Source: Alphaproteobacteria bacterium
GTDB taxonomy: Bacteria > Pseudomonadota > Alphaproteobacteria > Sphingomonadales > Sphingomonadaceae
Assembly: GCA_018823905.1 (NCBI GenBank)
Contig: JAHJHL010000197.1
Location: forward strand, 1-44,238
Direction: 5' to 3'
Length of the DNA: 44,238 nt
In this document: piece by piece, positions 29,395-36,023 of the stretch
How positions within the stretch are numbered: position 1 is the first letter of the stretch
How the letters are laid out: each line of letters opens with the position of its first letter
Notes under the pieces: generated by a model
Told to the model about the DNA's origin: nothing
The model's database searches: none
The model's input: only the letters and a program-made list of their open reading frames with translations
Translations under genes and position numbers: made by a program

Positions 29395-30072
29395 ATGGCG
29401 AATTTCGAGTCCGCATGGTTTGTATATGGGGCATTGCTGTTGCTGCTGGCGACCAGCTTTGTCGTGCGTATCGACTATGTCCGGATCGGACTCGCCGCGG
29501 CGGCGCTGGTCGCGGTGCCGCTGGTTTTGTTCCGCGAACCCGATGTCGGTTACGGGATGCTGGTGCTGGCGATCCTGGTCGTCAACCTTGGCATCCTGGC
29601 GCGATTGTGGCTGCGCGAACGACAGGTCCGCTTTTCGGCGGAAGAAGAAGCGCTGCGGCGTGAGCATTTCAGTGCGCTCAACCCGATTGCGGCGCGCGGA
29701 CTGATCGATCAGGGCCACTGGATTTCGGCGAAGCGCGGCGAGATATTGATCCGTGAGAATCAGGCGGCGCCGAGTTTATTTTACCTCGCGGAAGGGCAGG
29801 CGGCGATCCAGCGCGACGGCGCCGAGGTCGGAAAATTGTCCGATGGCGCGCTGATCGGTGAAGCGACGGTGCTCGATGGCACCCATGCGACCGGCACCGT
29901 GCTGCTCGGCAGCAATGCGCGGCTGTGGTTTGTTCCGGCGGCGGCACTGCGGGCCTATCTGGCCGCCAACCCCGCGATCGCGAGCACGCTGCACGAAGGC
30001 TTCGCCCGGGCGCTGCGCGGCAAGCTGGCGAGCGCGAACACGCGGCTGGCCGACCGGGCGCCAATCGTGTGA
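29395..30072 (+). CDS. Three-TM protein with cyclic-nucleotide-binding-like domain (Popeye-like architecture)
   Basis: 225 residues. Three hydrophobic helices (about 8-24, 31-46, 53-70) are followed by a charged linker (RERQVRFSAEEEALRRE) and a cNMP-binding jelly roll (about 95-200): RGEILIRENQAAPSLFYLAEGQAAIQ segments, then GALIGEATVLDGTHATGTV in place of the phosphate-binding cassette. The Gly-Glu-Ala is kept (155-157), but the Arg that contacts the cyclic phosphate is missing; His164 or neighbours stand there. The layout is that of Popeye-domain proteins. Ligand binding is therefore uncertain. It could sense a cyclic nucleotide at the membrane or be structural only. Confidence 0.8.
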   Translation: MANFESAWFVYGALLLLLATSFVVRIDYVRIGLAAAALVAVPLVLFREPDVGYGMLVLAILVVNLGILARLWLRERQVRFSAEEEALRREHFSALNPIAARGLIDQGHWISAKRGEILIRENQAAPSLFYLAEGQAAIQRDGAEVGKLSDGALIGEATVLDGTHATGTVLLGSNARLWFVPAAALRAYLAANPAIASTLHEGFARALRGKLASANTRLADRAPIV

Positions 30073-30130
30073 ACCGCATCGCGGCCACGACGCCTCGAAC
30101 TTGTCATCGCCACCTGCTAATCACCGGGCC

Positions 30131-30481
30131 ATGACGATGATTCTCTACGGCATTTCGAATTGCGACACGGTGAAAAAGGCGCGGCGCTGGCTTGACGAGC
30201 AGGGCGTTGCGTACCGCTTTCACGACGTCCGCAAGGACGGGCTCGACGCAGCGCGGCTGCAAAGCTGGATCGACGCATTGGGTTGGGAAAAGCTGCTCAA
30301 CAAGGCGGGAACGACCTTTCGCAAACTGCCCGAGGCGCAGAAGGACGGGCTCGACGCCGCATCGGCCAAGGCCTTGATGCTCGATCAACCCGCAATGATC
30401 CGCCGCCCCGTGGTTGAAGCCGCAGACGAGATCAGCGTCGGCTTTTCGGCGGCCGACTGGCAGGCGCGTTTTGCGGCATGA
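30131..30481 (+). CDS. yffB: YffB/ArsC-family thioredoxin-fold protein
   Basis: 116 residues, close in wording to E. coli YffB: YGISNCDTVKKARRWLDEQG with a single active-site Cys11, RFHDVRKDGLD, LGWEKLLNKAGTTFRKL and PAMIRRPVVE. Lacks the extra Cys set of true arsenate reductases; YffB-type proteins are considered glutathione-dependent thiol reductases rather than arsenic resistance factors. It overlaps the following phosphodiesterase gene by ATGA, so the two are translated together. Confidence 0.92.
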   Translation: MTMILYGISNCDTVKKARRWLDEQGVAYRFHDVRKDGLDAARLQSWIDALGWEKLLNKAGTTFRKLPEAQKDGLDAASAKALMLDQPAMIRRPVVEAADEISVGFSAADWQARFAA

Positions 30482-31542
30482 CCCGGTGGACGCTGGCCTT
30501 GCTGGCCCTGACGCTGCTCGCCGGTTGCTCGGCTGATCCGGTGACCGCGCAATCGACCCTCGACGGCCAGCCGCCGATCGTCATCGCGCATCGCGGCGCG
30601 TCGGGCGAGCGACCCGAGCATACGATCGCCGCCTACCGGCTCGCAATCCAGCAGGGCGCCGACTTTATCGAGCCCGACCTGGTGCTGACCAAAGACGGCG
30701 TGCTGGTGGCGCGGCATGAGAATGAGATTTCGGAGACCACCGACGTCGCCGATCGCCCCGAATTCGCCGATCGCAAAACGACCAAGACGATTGACGGCAG
30801 CAAGGTGACCGGCTGGTTCACCGAAGATTTTACGCTCGCCGAATTGAAGACGCTGCGCGCCCGCGAGCGGCTGCCGAAGCTGCGCTCGACCAACTATGAC
30901 GGCCAATTCGATATTCCGACGTTCGAGGAAATCCTGACGCTGCTGGCAGAGGTGAACGCGGGCCGCGATAAGCCGGTCGGCGTCTATCCCGAGACCAAGC
31001 ACCCCAGTTATTTTACGTCGATCGGCCTGCCGCACGAGGCGCCGCTGCTCGCGCTGCTCGACCGCTTCGGCTATCGCGGCCGCAAGGCGCCGGTCTATAT
31101 CCAGAGCTTCGAGGTCCGGAACCTGATCGACCTGCGCGCCAAAAGCGACCTGCCGCTGATCCAGTTGATGGACGCCGAGGGCGGTCCGCCCGATACGCCC
31201 GAAACCGGCTATGCCGCCATGGCGTCACCCGCGGGACTGAAAACCATTGCATCCTATGCCGACGGGATCGGCCCGAACAAGGCGATGGTGATCCCGCGCG
31301 GCGCGCTGGGGTCGCTGGCCGAACCGACCAGCCTGGTGCGCGACGCGCATGCTGCGGGGCTGAAAGTCCATCCATGGACGTTCCGCCGCGAGAATTATTT
31401 CCTGCCGCTGGGTGACAAGAGCGGGGTCAACCCGGCGGGACATGGCGACCTGGGCGCCGAGATCGCGGCTTATCTGGCTACCGGCATCGACGGACTGTTC
31501 AGTGATAACCCGCGCGAGGCAGTGGGGGCGGTACGACGCTGA
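30478..31542 (+). CDS. glpQ: Lipoprotein glycerophosphodiester phosphodiesterase
   Basis: 354 residues. The lipoprotein signal ends in LLAGC with Cys17. The GDPD TIM barrel shows IAHRGASGERPEHT (His38, Arg39), Glu65 and Asp67 in FIEPDLVLTKDG, and His80 in ARHE, the metal and acid/base residues that hydrolyse glycerophosphodiesters to glycerol 3-phosphate and an alcohol. It includes the GDPD insertion (about 60 residues after His80) typical of GlpQ-type periplasmic enzymes. Symbol is given by family similarity. Coupled to yffB by an ATGA overlap. Confidence 0.92.
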   Translation: MTRWTLALLALTLLAGCSADPVTAQSTLDGQPPIVIAHRGASGERPEHTIAAYRLAIQQGADFIEPDLVLTKDGVLVARHENEISETTDVADRPEFADRKTTKTIDGSKVTGWFTEDFTLAELKTLRARERLPKLRSTNYDGQFDIPTFEEILTLLAEVNAGRDKPVGVYPETKHPSYFTSIGLPHEAPLLALLDRFGYRGRKAPVYIQSFEVRNLIDLRAKSDLPLIQLMDAEGGPPDTPETGYAAMASPAGLKTIASYADGIGPNKAMVIPRGALGSLAEPTSLVRDAHAAGLKVHPWTFRRENYFLPLGDKSGVNPAGHGDLGAEIAAYLATGIDGLFSDNPREAVGAVRR

Positions 31543-31600
31543 GCTCCAGACTGCTGGCCGAATGCCCGCTAGCGACCAATTGCCGACATAAGGCATATTC

Positions 31601-31755
31601 CTCTCTCCCCTTGAGGGAAAGACACGAAGGCTTGGCAGCTTGCTGCCTAGCCGCAGTTGAGAGGGGTTTCTGGCCCGCTGGCGCTCACCCCCTCACCAAG
31701 CTTCGCTAGCTCCTGACGGAGCAAGCTGCGCTATCCTCTCCCTCATGGGGAGAGG
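31601..31755. repeat. Long intergenic inverted repeat (CTCTCCCC family)
   Basis: CTCTCCCC (31603-31610) near the left end pairs with GGGGAGAG (31747-31754) at the right; inner blocks such as GGCAGCTTGCTGCC and AAGCTTCGCTAGCTCCTGACGGAGCAAGCT form further stems (written here in part). It fills most of the 305-base gap between the phosphodiesterase and XRE genes; no gene is seen in the gap. Confidence 0.7.
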
Positions 31756-31786
31756 AGTTCATGTCCGCTTCCCACCCCAGAACAAC

Positions 31787-31828
31787 AAAAACCCGGCCCG
31801 ACGCCCCCGGGGAGAGGCGCGGGCCGGG
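31787..31828 (-). terminator. Rho-independent terminator of the XRE cassette
   Basis: On the minus strand CCCGGCCCG (31828-31820) and CGGGCCGGG (31800-31792) form a perfect 9-bp stem followed by TTTTTGTTGTT. It lies 20 bases after the XRE stop codon. Confidence 0.88.
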
Positions 31829-31847
31829 CCGCGCGGCCGCGCTGTCC

Positions 31848-32066
31848 TTAATCGGTGTCGGTCTCCCATTGGAACACCGCTTCCAGCGGCTTGCCGAACA
31901 CGTGCGCGATGCGGAACGCGACCTCCAGCGACGGCGAATATTTGCCCTGTTCGATCGCGGCGATCGTCTGGCGCGTGACGCCGACCCGATCGCCAAGATC
32001 GCCCTGCGTCATTTCCCCGGCGAGAAAGCGCAGCGTGCGGATATCGTTGGTGAAGGGAAGCGCCAC
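31848..32066 (-). CDS. XRE-family helix-turn-helix regulator (YozG-like)
   Basis: 72 residues, nearly all a Cro/CI helix-turn-helix: MTQGDLGDRVGVTRQTIAAI then EQGKYSPSLEVAFRIAHVFGKPLEAVF (about residues 19-65). The ending LEAVFQWETD is typical of small regulators found beside multi-TM DUF proteins. The gene starts 3 bases after the four-TM protein gene and ends just before a strong terminator, so both form a two-gene unit. It probably represses the unit through the dyad at 32506-32548. Confidence 0.92.
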   Translation of the reverse strand: MALPFTNDIRTLRFLAGEMTQGDLGDRVGVTRQTIAAIEQGKYSPSLEVAFRIAHVFGKPLEAVFQWETDTD

Positions 32067-32069
32067 CGG

Positions 32070-32492
32070 TCAATACCCCCGGCGGTAATAGTAGAGTTGC
32101 GCGCCGACGCGGACGAGTTCGGCCAGCACGACGGTGGCGATCAGAATGTTGAGATAGACGCCGGGCGTGAAGCGATAGAATATGGCGATCATATTCGCCC
32201 AGCAGCCTAGCACCAGCGGATAATAAGCGAGATGGGTGCCGCGCAGGTGGATGCCGCGTTCGCGCTCGTCCTCCTTTACATACACCTCCTTGGGCGCCCG
32301 GATGGCAAAGAACGCCGCGGTTGCCGCCATCGCTGCGATGATGATGATGGTGACCGGCACCAGCATCCCCGCGACTGCGCCGACACCCGCCGGAGTATCG
32401 ATTATGTGCCAGGGATAGGCGACGAAATACCAGCCAAAGGCGGCGAAGATGCCGATGAAGGCCGCCCAGTGGGTCTTTTCCCGAAATGACAT
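32070..32492 (-). CDS. Four-TM membrane protein partnered with XRE regulator
   Basis: 140 residues with four hydrophobic helices (about 9-30, 40-63, 87-104, 108-128) and a charged cytoplasmic loop (APKEVYVKEDERERGIHLRGTH, quoted only for its charge) between helices two and three. Small DUF2178-like membrane proteins of this shape are commonly encoded upstream of an XRE regulator of about 70 residues. Start at ATG 32492 (MSFREKTHW); the longer frame to 32534 runs into the regulatory dyad. Function unknown. Confidence 0.78.
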   Translation of the reverse strand: MSFREKTHWAAFIGIFAAFGWYFVAYPWHIIDTPAGVGAVAGMLVPVTIIIIAAMAATAAFFAIRAPKEVYVKEDERERGIHLRGTHLAYYPLVLGCWANMIAIFYRFTPGVYLNILIATVVLAELVRVGAQLYYYRRGY

Positions 32493-32505
32493 ATGCGAAG
32501 TCTCC

Positions 32506-32548
32506 GATGTTCGTTTAATATGACGCAATGTCAATTATAACGAACATC
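32506..32548. promoter_or_regulatory. 43-bp dyad upstream of XRE/membrane-protein unit
   Basis: GATGTTCGTT (32506-32515) and AACGAACATC (32539-32548) are perfect 10-bp inverted repeats with a common centre at 32527, where inner TGAC (32521-32524) and GTCA (32530-32533) are also symmetrical. A minus-strand TATAAT (32539-32534) and TTGACA (32534-32529) fall inside. This is a likely autoregulatory operator overlapping the promoter. Confidence 0.6.
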
Positions 32549-32620
32549 AAGTCAAGAAGAAATTACATCGCCATGCTTCGCGCTTTCGCGGTCGGGGTTT
32601 AGCCGCTAAGCCACCGCCCC

Positions 32621-33484
32621 ATGTCCACCCTGCCCAAAACGCTCACCTTTGACACCTCGACCAGCCGCGCGAACCCGACGCCGCAGCCGATGAAGCGCCT
32701 GACGGTGCCGCGCATCCGCCAGCGCAAGGGCGGCGAGCCGATCGTGATGCTGACCGCTTACACCGTCCGCATGGCGCAGCTGCTCGACCCGCATTGCGAC
32801 ATGCTGCTGGTCGGCGATTCGCTGGGGCAGGTGATTTACGGGCTGCCGCATACGGTCGGGGTGACGATGGAAATGATGGCGCTGCACGGCGCCGCGGTGG
32901 TGCGCGGCAGCTATCATGCCGCGGTTATCGTCGATATGCCGTTCGGCAGCTATGAAGCCAGCCCCGAACAGGCGTTCACCAACGCCGCGCATTTGCTCAA
33001 GGAAACCGGCGCCGCCGCGGTGAAGCTGGAGGGCGGGCGCGCGCTCGCGCCGACGATCGAGTTTCTGACCCAGCGCGGCATCCCGGTGATGGGGCATGTC
33101 GGGCTGACGCCGCAGGCGGTCAACATCCTCGGCGGCTATGGGGTGCGCGGCAAGAGCGAGGAAGAGGCACGGTCGATCGTCGAGGATTCGGTGGCGGTTG
33201 CGCAGGCGGGCGCCTTTTCGCTGGTGATCGAGGGTGTCCTCGAATCGATCGCGATCGAGGTCACGAACAAGGTCGCCTGTCCGACCATCGGCATCGGCGC
33301 ATCGGCGCAATGCGACGGCCAGGTGCTGGTCACCGAAGACATGCTGGGCATGTTCGAACGCGTTCCGAAGTTCGTGAAACGCTATCAGGACATGGCCGGG
33401 GTCGTCGAAGGCGCGGTCAAGGAATATGCCGAGCAGGTCAGGTCTCGTTCATTCCCGACTGTCGATCAGATCTACGCAGGCTGA
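32621..33484 (+). CDS. panB: 3-methyl-2-oxobutanoate hydroxymethyltransferase
   Basis: First committed enzyme of pantothenate (CoA) synthesis, adding a hydroxymethyl group from methylene-tetrahydrofolate to 2-oxoisovalerate. 287 residues of the PEP-mutase-like barrel: TAYTVRMAQLL, LVGDSLGQVIYG (metal-binding Asp), DMPFGSYE, VKLEGG, VMGHVGLTPQ and LVIEGV with the catalytic Glu, and IGIGAS. Compared with E. coli PanB it has an N-terminal extension of about 25 residues. panC is not adjacent. A perfect terminator follows 22 bases after the stop. Confidence 0.97.
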   Translation: MSTLPKTLTFDTSTSRANPTPQPMKRLTVPRIRQRKGGEPIVMLTAYTVRMAQLLDPHCDMLLVGDSLGQVIYGLPHTVGVTMEMMALHGAAVVRGSYHAAVIVDMPFGSYEASPEQAFTNAAHLLKETGAAAVKLEGGRALAPTIEFLTQRGIPVMGHVGLTPQAVNILGGYGVRGKSEEEARSIVEDSVAVAQAGAFSLVIEGVLESIAIEVTNKVACPTIGIGASAQCDGQVLVTEDMLGMFERVPKFVKRYQDMAGVVEGAVKEYAEQVRSRSFPTVDQIYAG

Positions 33485-33506
33485 CGCGAGCGTATGGCAA
33501 GATCGG

Positions 33507-33532
33507 GGCCAAGTGAAACGCTTGGCCTTTTT
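33507..33532 (+). terminator. Rho-independent terminator after panB
   Basis: GGCCAAG (33507-33513), 7-base loop, CTTGGCC (33521-33527), then TTTTT. Textbook intrinsic terminator on the plus strand. Confidence 0.92.
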
Positions 33533-33601
33533 CTGCGCCGTCGCTAAGGAAGCCGCGGCGGGATCTATGCCCAAAGCCCTGAATGTTAAATGGAGGTTTG
33601 A

Positions 33602-34375
33602 TTGGCCCTGAGCCCGACCAACGATGCCGCGCTGTTGCAGGAAGTCGACGAAGCCGTCCGCAAGGACCGGCTCGACACGATCATGCAGCGCTATGGCCGC
33701 TGGATCATCGGCGGTGTGCTGGCCGCATTGCTGGCGTTCGGCAGTTATTTATACTGGAATCATCGTCAGGATGTCGCGCGCGGCGAGCAGGCTGAAGAGT
33801 TGATCGCTTCGTTCGAGAAGCTGTCGACGAATCAGCCGCGCGCCGCTGCCACCGAACTCGAGAAAATCGCTGCCGAGGGCGGTCCCGCTTATCGCGCGGT
33901 CGCGGTGATGCAGCAGGCGAACATCAAGGCGCAGGCGGGCGACCTGAAAGCTGCCGCCGCGCTGATGGCGAAAGTCGCCGCCGACGCCGAGCTCAACCAG
34001 GCGCTGCGCGATCTGGCGCTGATCCGCCAGACCGCGTTCGAATATGACAGCCTGAAACCCGAAGCGGTGATCGCGCGCATGAAGCCGCTGGTCGATGCCA
34101 AGGATCCGGTGTCGAGCTGGTTTGCCAGCGCCGCCGAACTGTCGGCCACCGCCCATTATCAGCTCGGCCAATATGACCAGGCGGGCGCGCTATATGGCCG
34201 CATCGCCAAGCTGCCCGGCGTCACCAAGTCGCTGCAATCGCGCTCGGTGCAGATGGCGGGCATGCTCGGCGTCGATGCCGTCACCGATCGCGCGGCCGAA
34301 AGCGCCGCGAAGGACCAGAAAGGCAATGCCGCGCCGCAAGCAGTGGCAGCCGCCCCAGTTGAGGAAGCCAATTAA
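33602..34375 (+). CDS. YfgM-like inner-membrane protein with TPR-type domain
   Basis: 257 residues. One transmembrane helix (about 33-52, RWIIGGVLAALLAFGSYLYW) anchors a periplasmic helical-repeat domain (about 60-225) resembling YfgM, an ancillary SecYEG translocon factor cooperating with periplasmic chaperones. The tail is Ala/Lys-rich and low in complexity. The start is an unusual TTG, chosen because GGAGG (33592-33596) is 5 bases upstream and the first conserved residues follow at once. It precedes bamB by 1 base, the same order as yfgM-bamB-der in E. coli. Confidence 0.88.
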   Translation: MALSPTNDAALLQEVDEAVRKDRLDTIMQRYGRWIIGGVLAALLAFGSYLYWNHRQDVARGEQAEELIASFEKLSTNQPRAAATELEKIAAEGGPAYRAVAVMQQANIKAQAGDLKAAAALMAKVAADAELNQALRDLALIRQTAFEYDSLKPEAVIARMKPLVDAKDPVSSWFASAAELSATAHYQLGQYDQAGALYGRIAKLPGVTKSLQSRSVQMAGMLGVDAVTDRAAESAAKDQKGNAAPQAVAAAPVEEAN

Positions 34376-34376
34376 T

Positions 34377-35711
34377 ATGCGGAAGACGCGTTTAGGAATG
34401 ACCGCAGCGCTGCTCGCGCTGTCGCTTGCAGGCTGCGGCGTGTTCAAAGGCGACGGCGGCCCGAAGACGCCGACGATCGGCGATCGCGTGTCGATCCTGT
34501 CGAACGATGCCAGCATCAAGGTCGATCCGGCCACCGCGGCCATCGCCGTCGTCCTGCCCGAACCTGCGGTCAACGCTGCGTGGGCGCAGTCGGGCGGCAA
34601 CGCCGCAAAATCAATGGGCCACCCGGCGCTGGGCGCAACGCGCAGCATGCTGTGGCAGGGCAATATCGCCGGTAGCACCAATAAGCAGCGCCTCGCCGCG
34701 TCGCCGGTGATTGCCGACAATCGCCTGTTCGCCGTCGGCACCGATGCCGTCGTGACCGCGCTCGCCGCCGACACGGGCGCGCCGCTGTGGCGCACCGCAA
34801 TCGGCAGCACTGGTAAGGATTTCAAGGATTCGCTGTTCGGCGGCGGCGCCGGGATCGACGGGTCGGTCGTTTATGCGACCAGCGGTGCGGGCGATGTCGC
34901 GGCGCTGAACGTCGCCGACGGATCGGTAATCTGGAAGGTCAAGCCCGCGGGTCCGCTGCGCGGCGCCCCGACGATTGCCTTTGGCGGTGTTTATGTGATC
35001 ACCCAGGACAACCAGATCATTGCTCTCAACGCCGCCAACGGCGGGGTTTTGTGGCAAGCGACGGCGTCGCTCGAAGCGGGCAGCGTGTTCGGCGCGGCAT
35101 CGCCAGCGGCGGGGCAGGGGACGATTGTCGCCGGTTTTTCGTCGGGCGAGGTTCAGGCTTATCGCTATGAAAACGGCCGCGACCTGTGGGAAGACGCGCT
35201 GGCGCGCACCTCGATGGCGCTGTCGGTATCGACGCTCACCGATGTCGATGCCGATCCGGTCGTCGACAATGGCCGCGTCTTTGCGCTGGGCCAGGGTGGC
35301 CGCATGGCGAGCTATGAACTGCTGACCGGCCAGCGCACGTGGGAAATCTCGATCGCCGGAATTTCGACGCCCTATGTGGTTGGCGAGTGGGTCTATGCGA
35401 TGACCGACGACGGCAAATTGCTGTGCGTCGCGCGCACGTCGGGCAAGGTGCGCTGGCTCCAGCAGCTTTCGCGTTTCCGCATCGAAACTGAAAAGAAGAA
35501 AAAGGATCCGATCCGCTGGAGCGGCCCGATTCTGGCGGGTGGCCGCCTGATCGCCGTCAACAGCGAGGGGATCATGGCAGAATATTCGCCGACCGACGGC
35601 TCGCTGCTTGGCTCGACTGAATTCAAATCGTCGCTGTCGCAGACGCCGGTGGTGGCGAACAATATTTTGTATGTTTTGGCAGACGACGGGCAGATCACGG
35701 CCTGGCGCTGA
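34377..35711 (+). CDS. bamB: Outer-membrane protein assembly factor BamB
   Basis: Lipoprotein of the BAM complex that helps insert outer-membrane barrels. 444 residues. Signal peptide ends in SLAGC with Cys20 as the lipidated residue. The rest is an eight-bladed propeller of PQQ-type blades; repeated segments are visible such as VTALAADTGAPLWRT, VAALNVADGSVIWKV, IIALNAANGGVLWQA, MASYELLTGQRTWEI and LLCVARTSGKVRWLQ. The ATG at 34377 is the start; the frame extending upstream overlaps yfgM. Longer than E. coli BamB (392), mainly through the N-terminal region. A CGGGCC-GGCCCG hairpin at 35720-35736 follows the stop. Confidence 0.94.
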   Translation: MRKTRLGMTAALLALSLAGCGVFKGDGGPKTPTIGDRVSILSNDASIKVDPATAAIAVVLPEPAVNAAWAQSGGNAAKSMGHPALGATRSMLWQGNIAGSTNKQRLAASPVIADNRLFAVGTDAVVTALAADTGAPLWRTAIGSTGKDFKDSLFGGGAGIDGSVVYATSGAGDVAALNVADGSVIWKVKPAGPLRGAPTIAFGGVYVITQDNQIIALNAANGGVLWQATASLEAGSVFGAASPAAGQGTIVAGFSSGEVQAYRYENGRDLWEDALARTSMALSVSTLTDVDADPVVDNGRVFALGQGGRMASYELLTGQRTWEISIAGISTPYVVGEWVYAMTDDGKLLCVARTSGKVRWLQQLSRFRIETEKKKKDPIRWSGPILAGGRLIAVNSEGIMAEYSPTDGSLLGSTEFKSSLSQTPVVANNILYVLADDGQITAWR

Positions 35712-35752
35712 CACGCGTCCGGGCCAGGGCGGCCCGGCGCAACTACAGGGAT

Positions 35753-36022
35753 TTAGGGCCAGACCCTGCTCATAACGCCGCCGAGGTTTGAGGCGATTTT
35801 GTTCAGGGCTAGGAGGCGAGGCGCTGGCATATTGGAATATTCCAAGCCGCGTTGACGCAGCCGTGGACAAAATCGGTCAAATCCCCCAGGGACAGCGAAA
35901 TGGCTTCGATCTCAAACATAAATGTCCTCGGACATAGCAACACTATGCCTGTCGGACATTTATGTCTGATATCTTCGCCATTTCGCTGCCTCGGCGGCGT
36001 TATGAGCAGGGTCTGGCCCTAA
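35753..36022. repeat. 270-bp nested palindromic element with perfect 34-bp inverted ends
   Basis: 35753-35786 and 35989-36022 are perfect 34-bp inverted repeats (outer ends TTAGGGCCAGACCCTGCTCA / inverted). Between them are two further dyads: hairpin A 35795-35874, with GATTTTGTTC pairing to GGACAAAATC and the palindrome TTGGAATATTCCAA (35832-35845) inside; and hairpin B 35893-35988, with arms of about 45 bases around a CAACA loop (CAGCGAAATGGC...GCCATTTCGCTG). As RNA or single-stranded DNA it should fold as a three-way junction. No open reading frame of note and no transposase are inside, and no clear target duplication flanks it. Best described as a non-autonomous repeat or structured regulatory element. 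Confidence 0.85.
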
Positions 36023-36023
36023 C

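Noticed and set aside
30131-30481. Arsenate resistance gene arsC
   Set aside because: The sequence follows YffB wording with a single Cys and there are no other ars genes nearby.
32529-32539. Minus-strand TTGACA and TATAAT as one promoter
   Set aside because: Both hexamers are present but in the wrong order and nearly touching, so they cannot form one -35/-10 pair; retained only as part of the dyad.
34611-35870. 419-codon open frame antisense to bamB running into the palindrome
   Set aside because: Composition artefact; bamB blades are clear on the plus strand.
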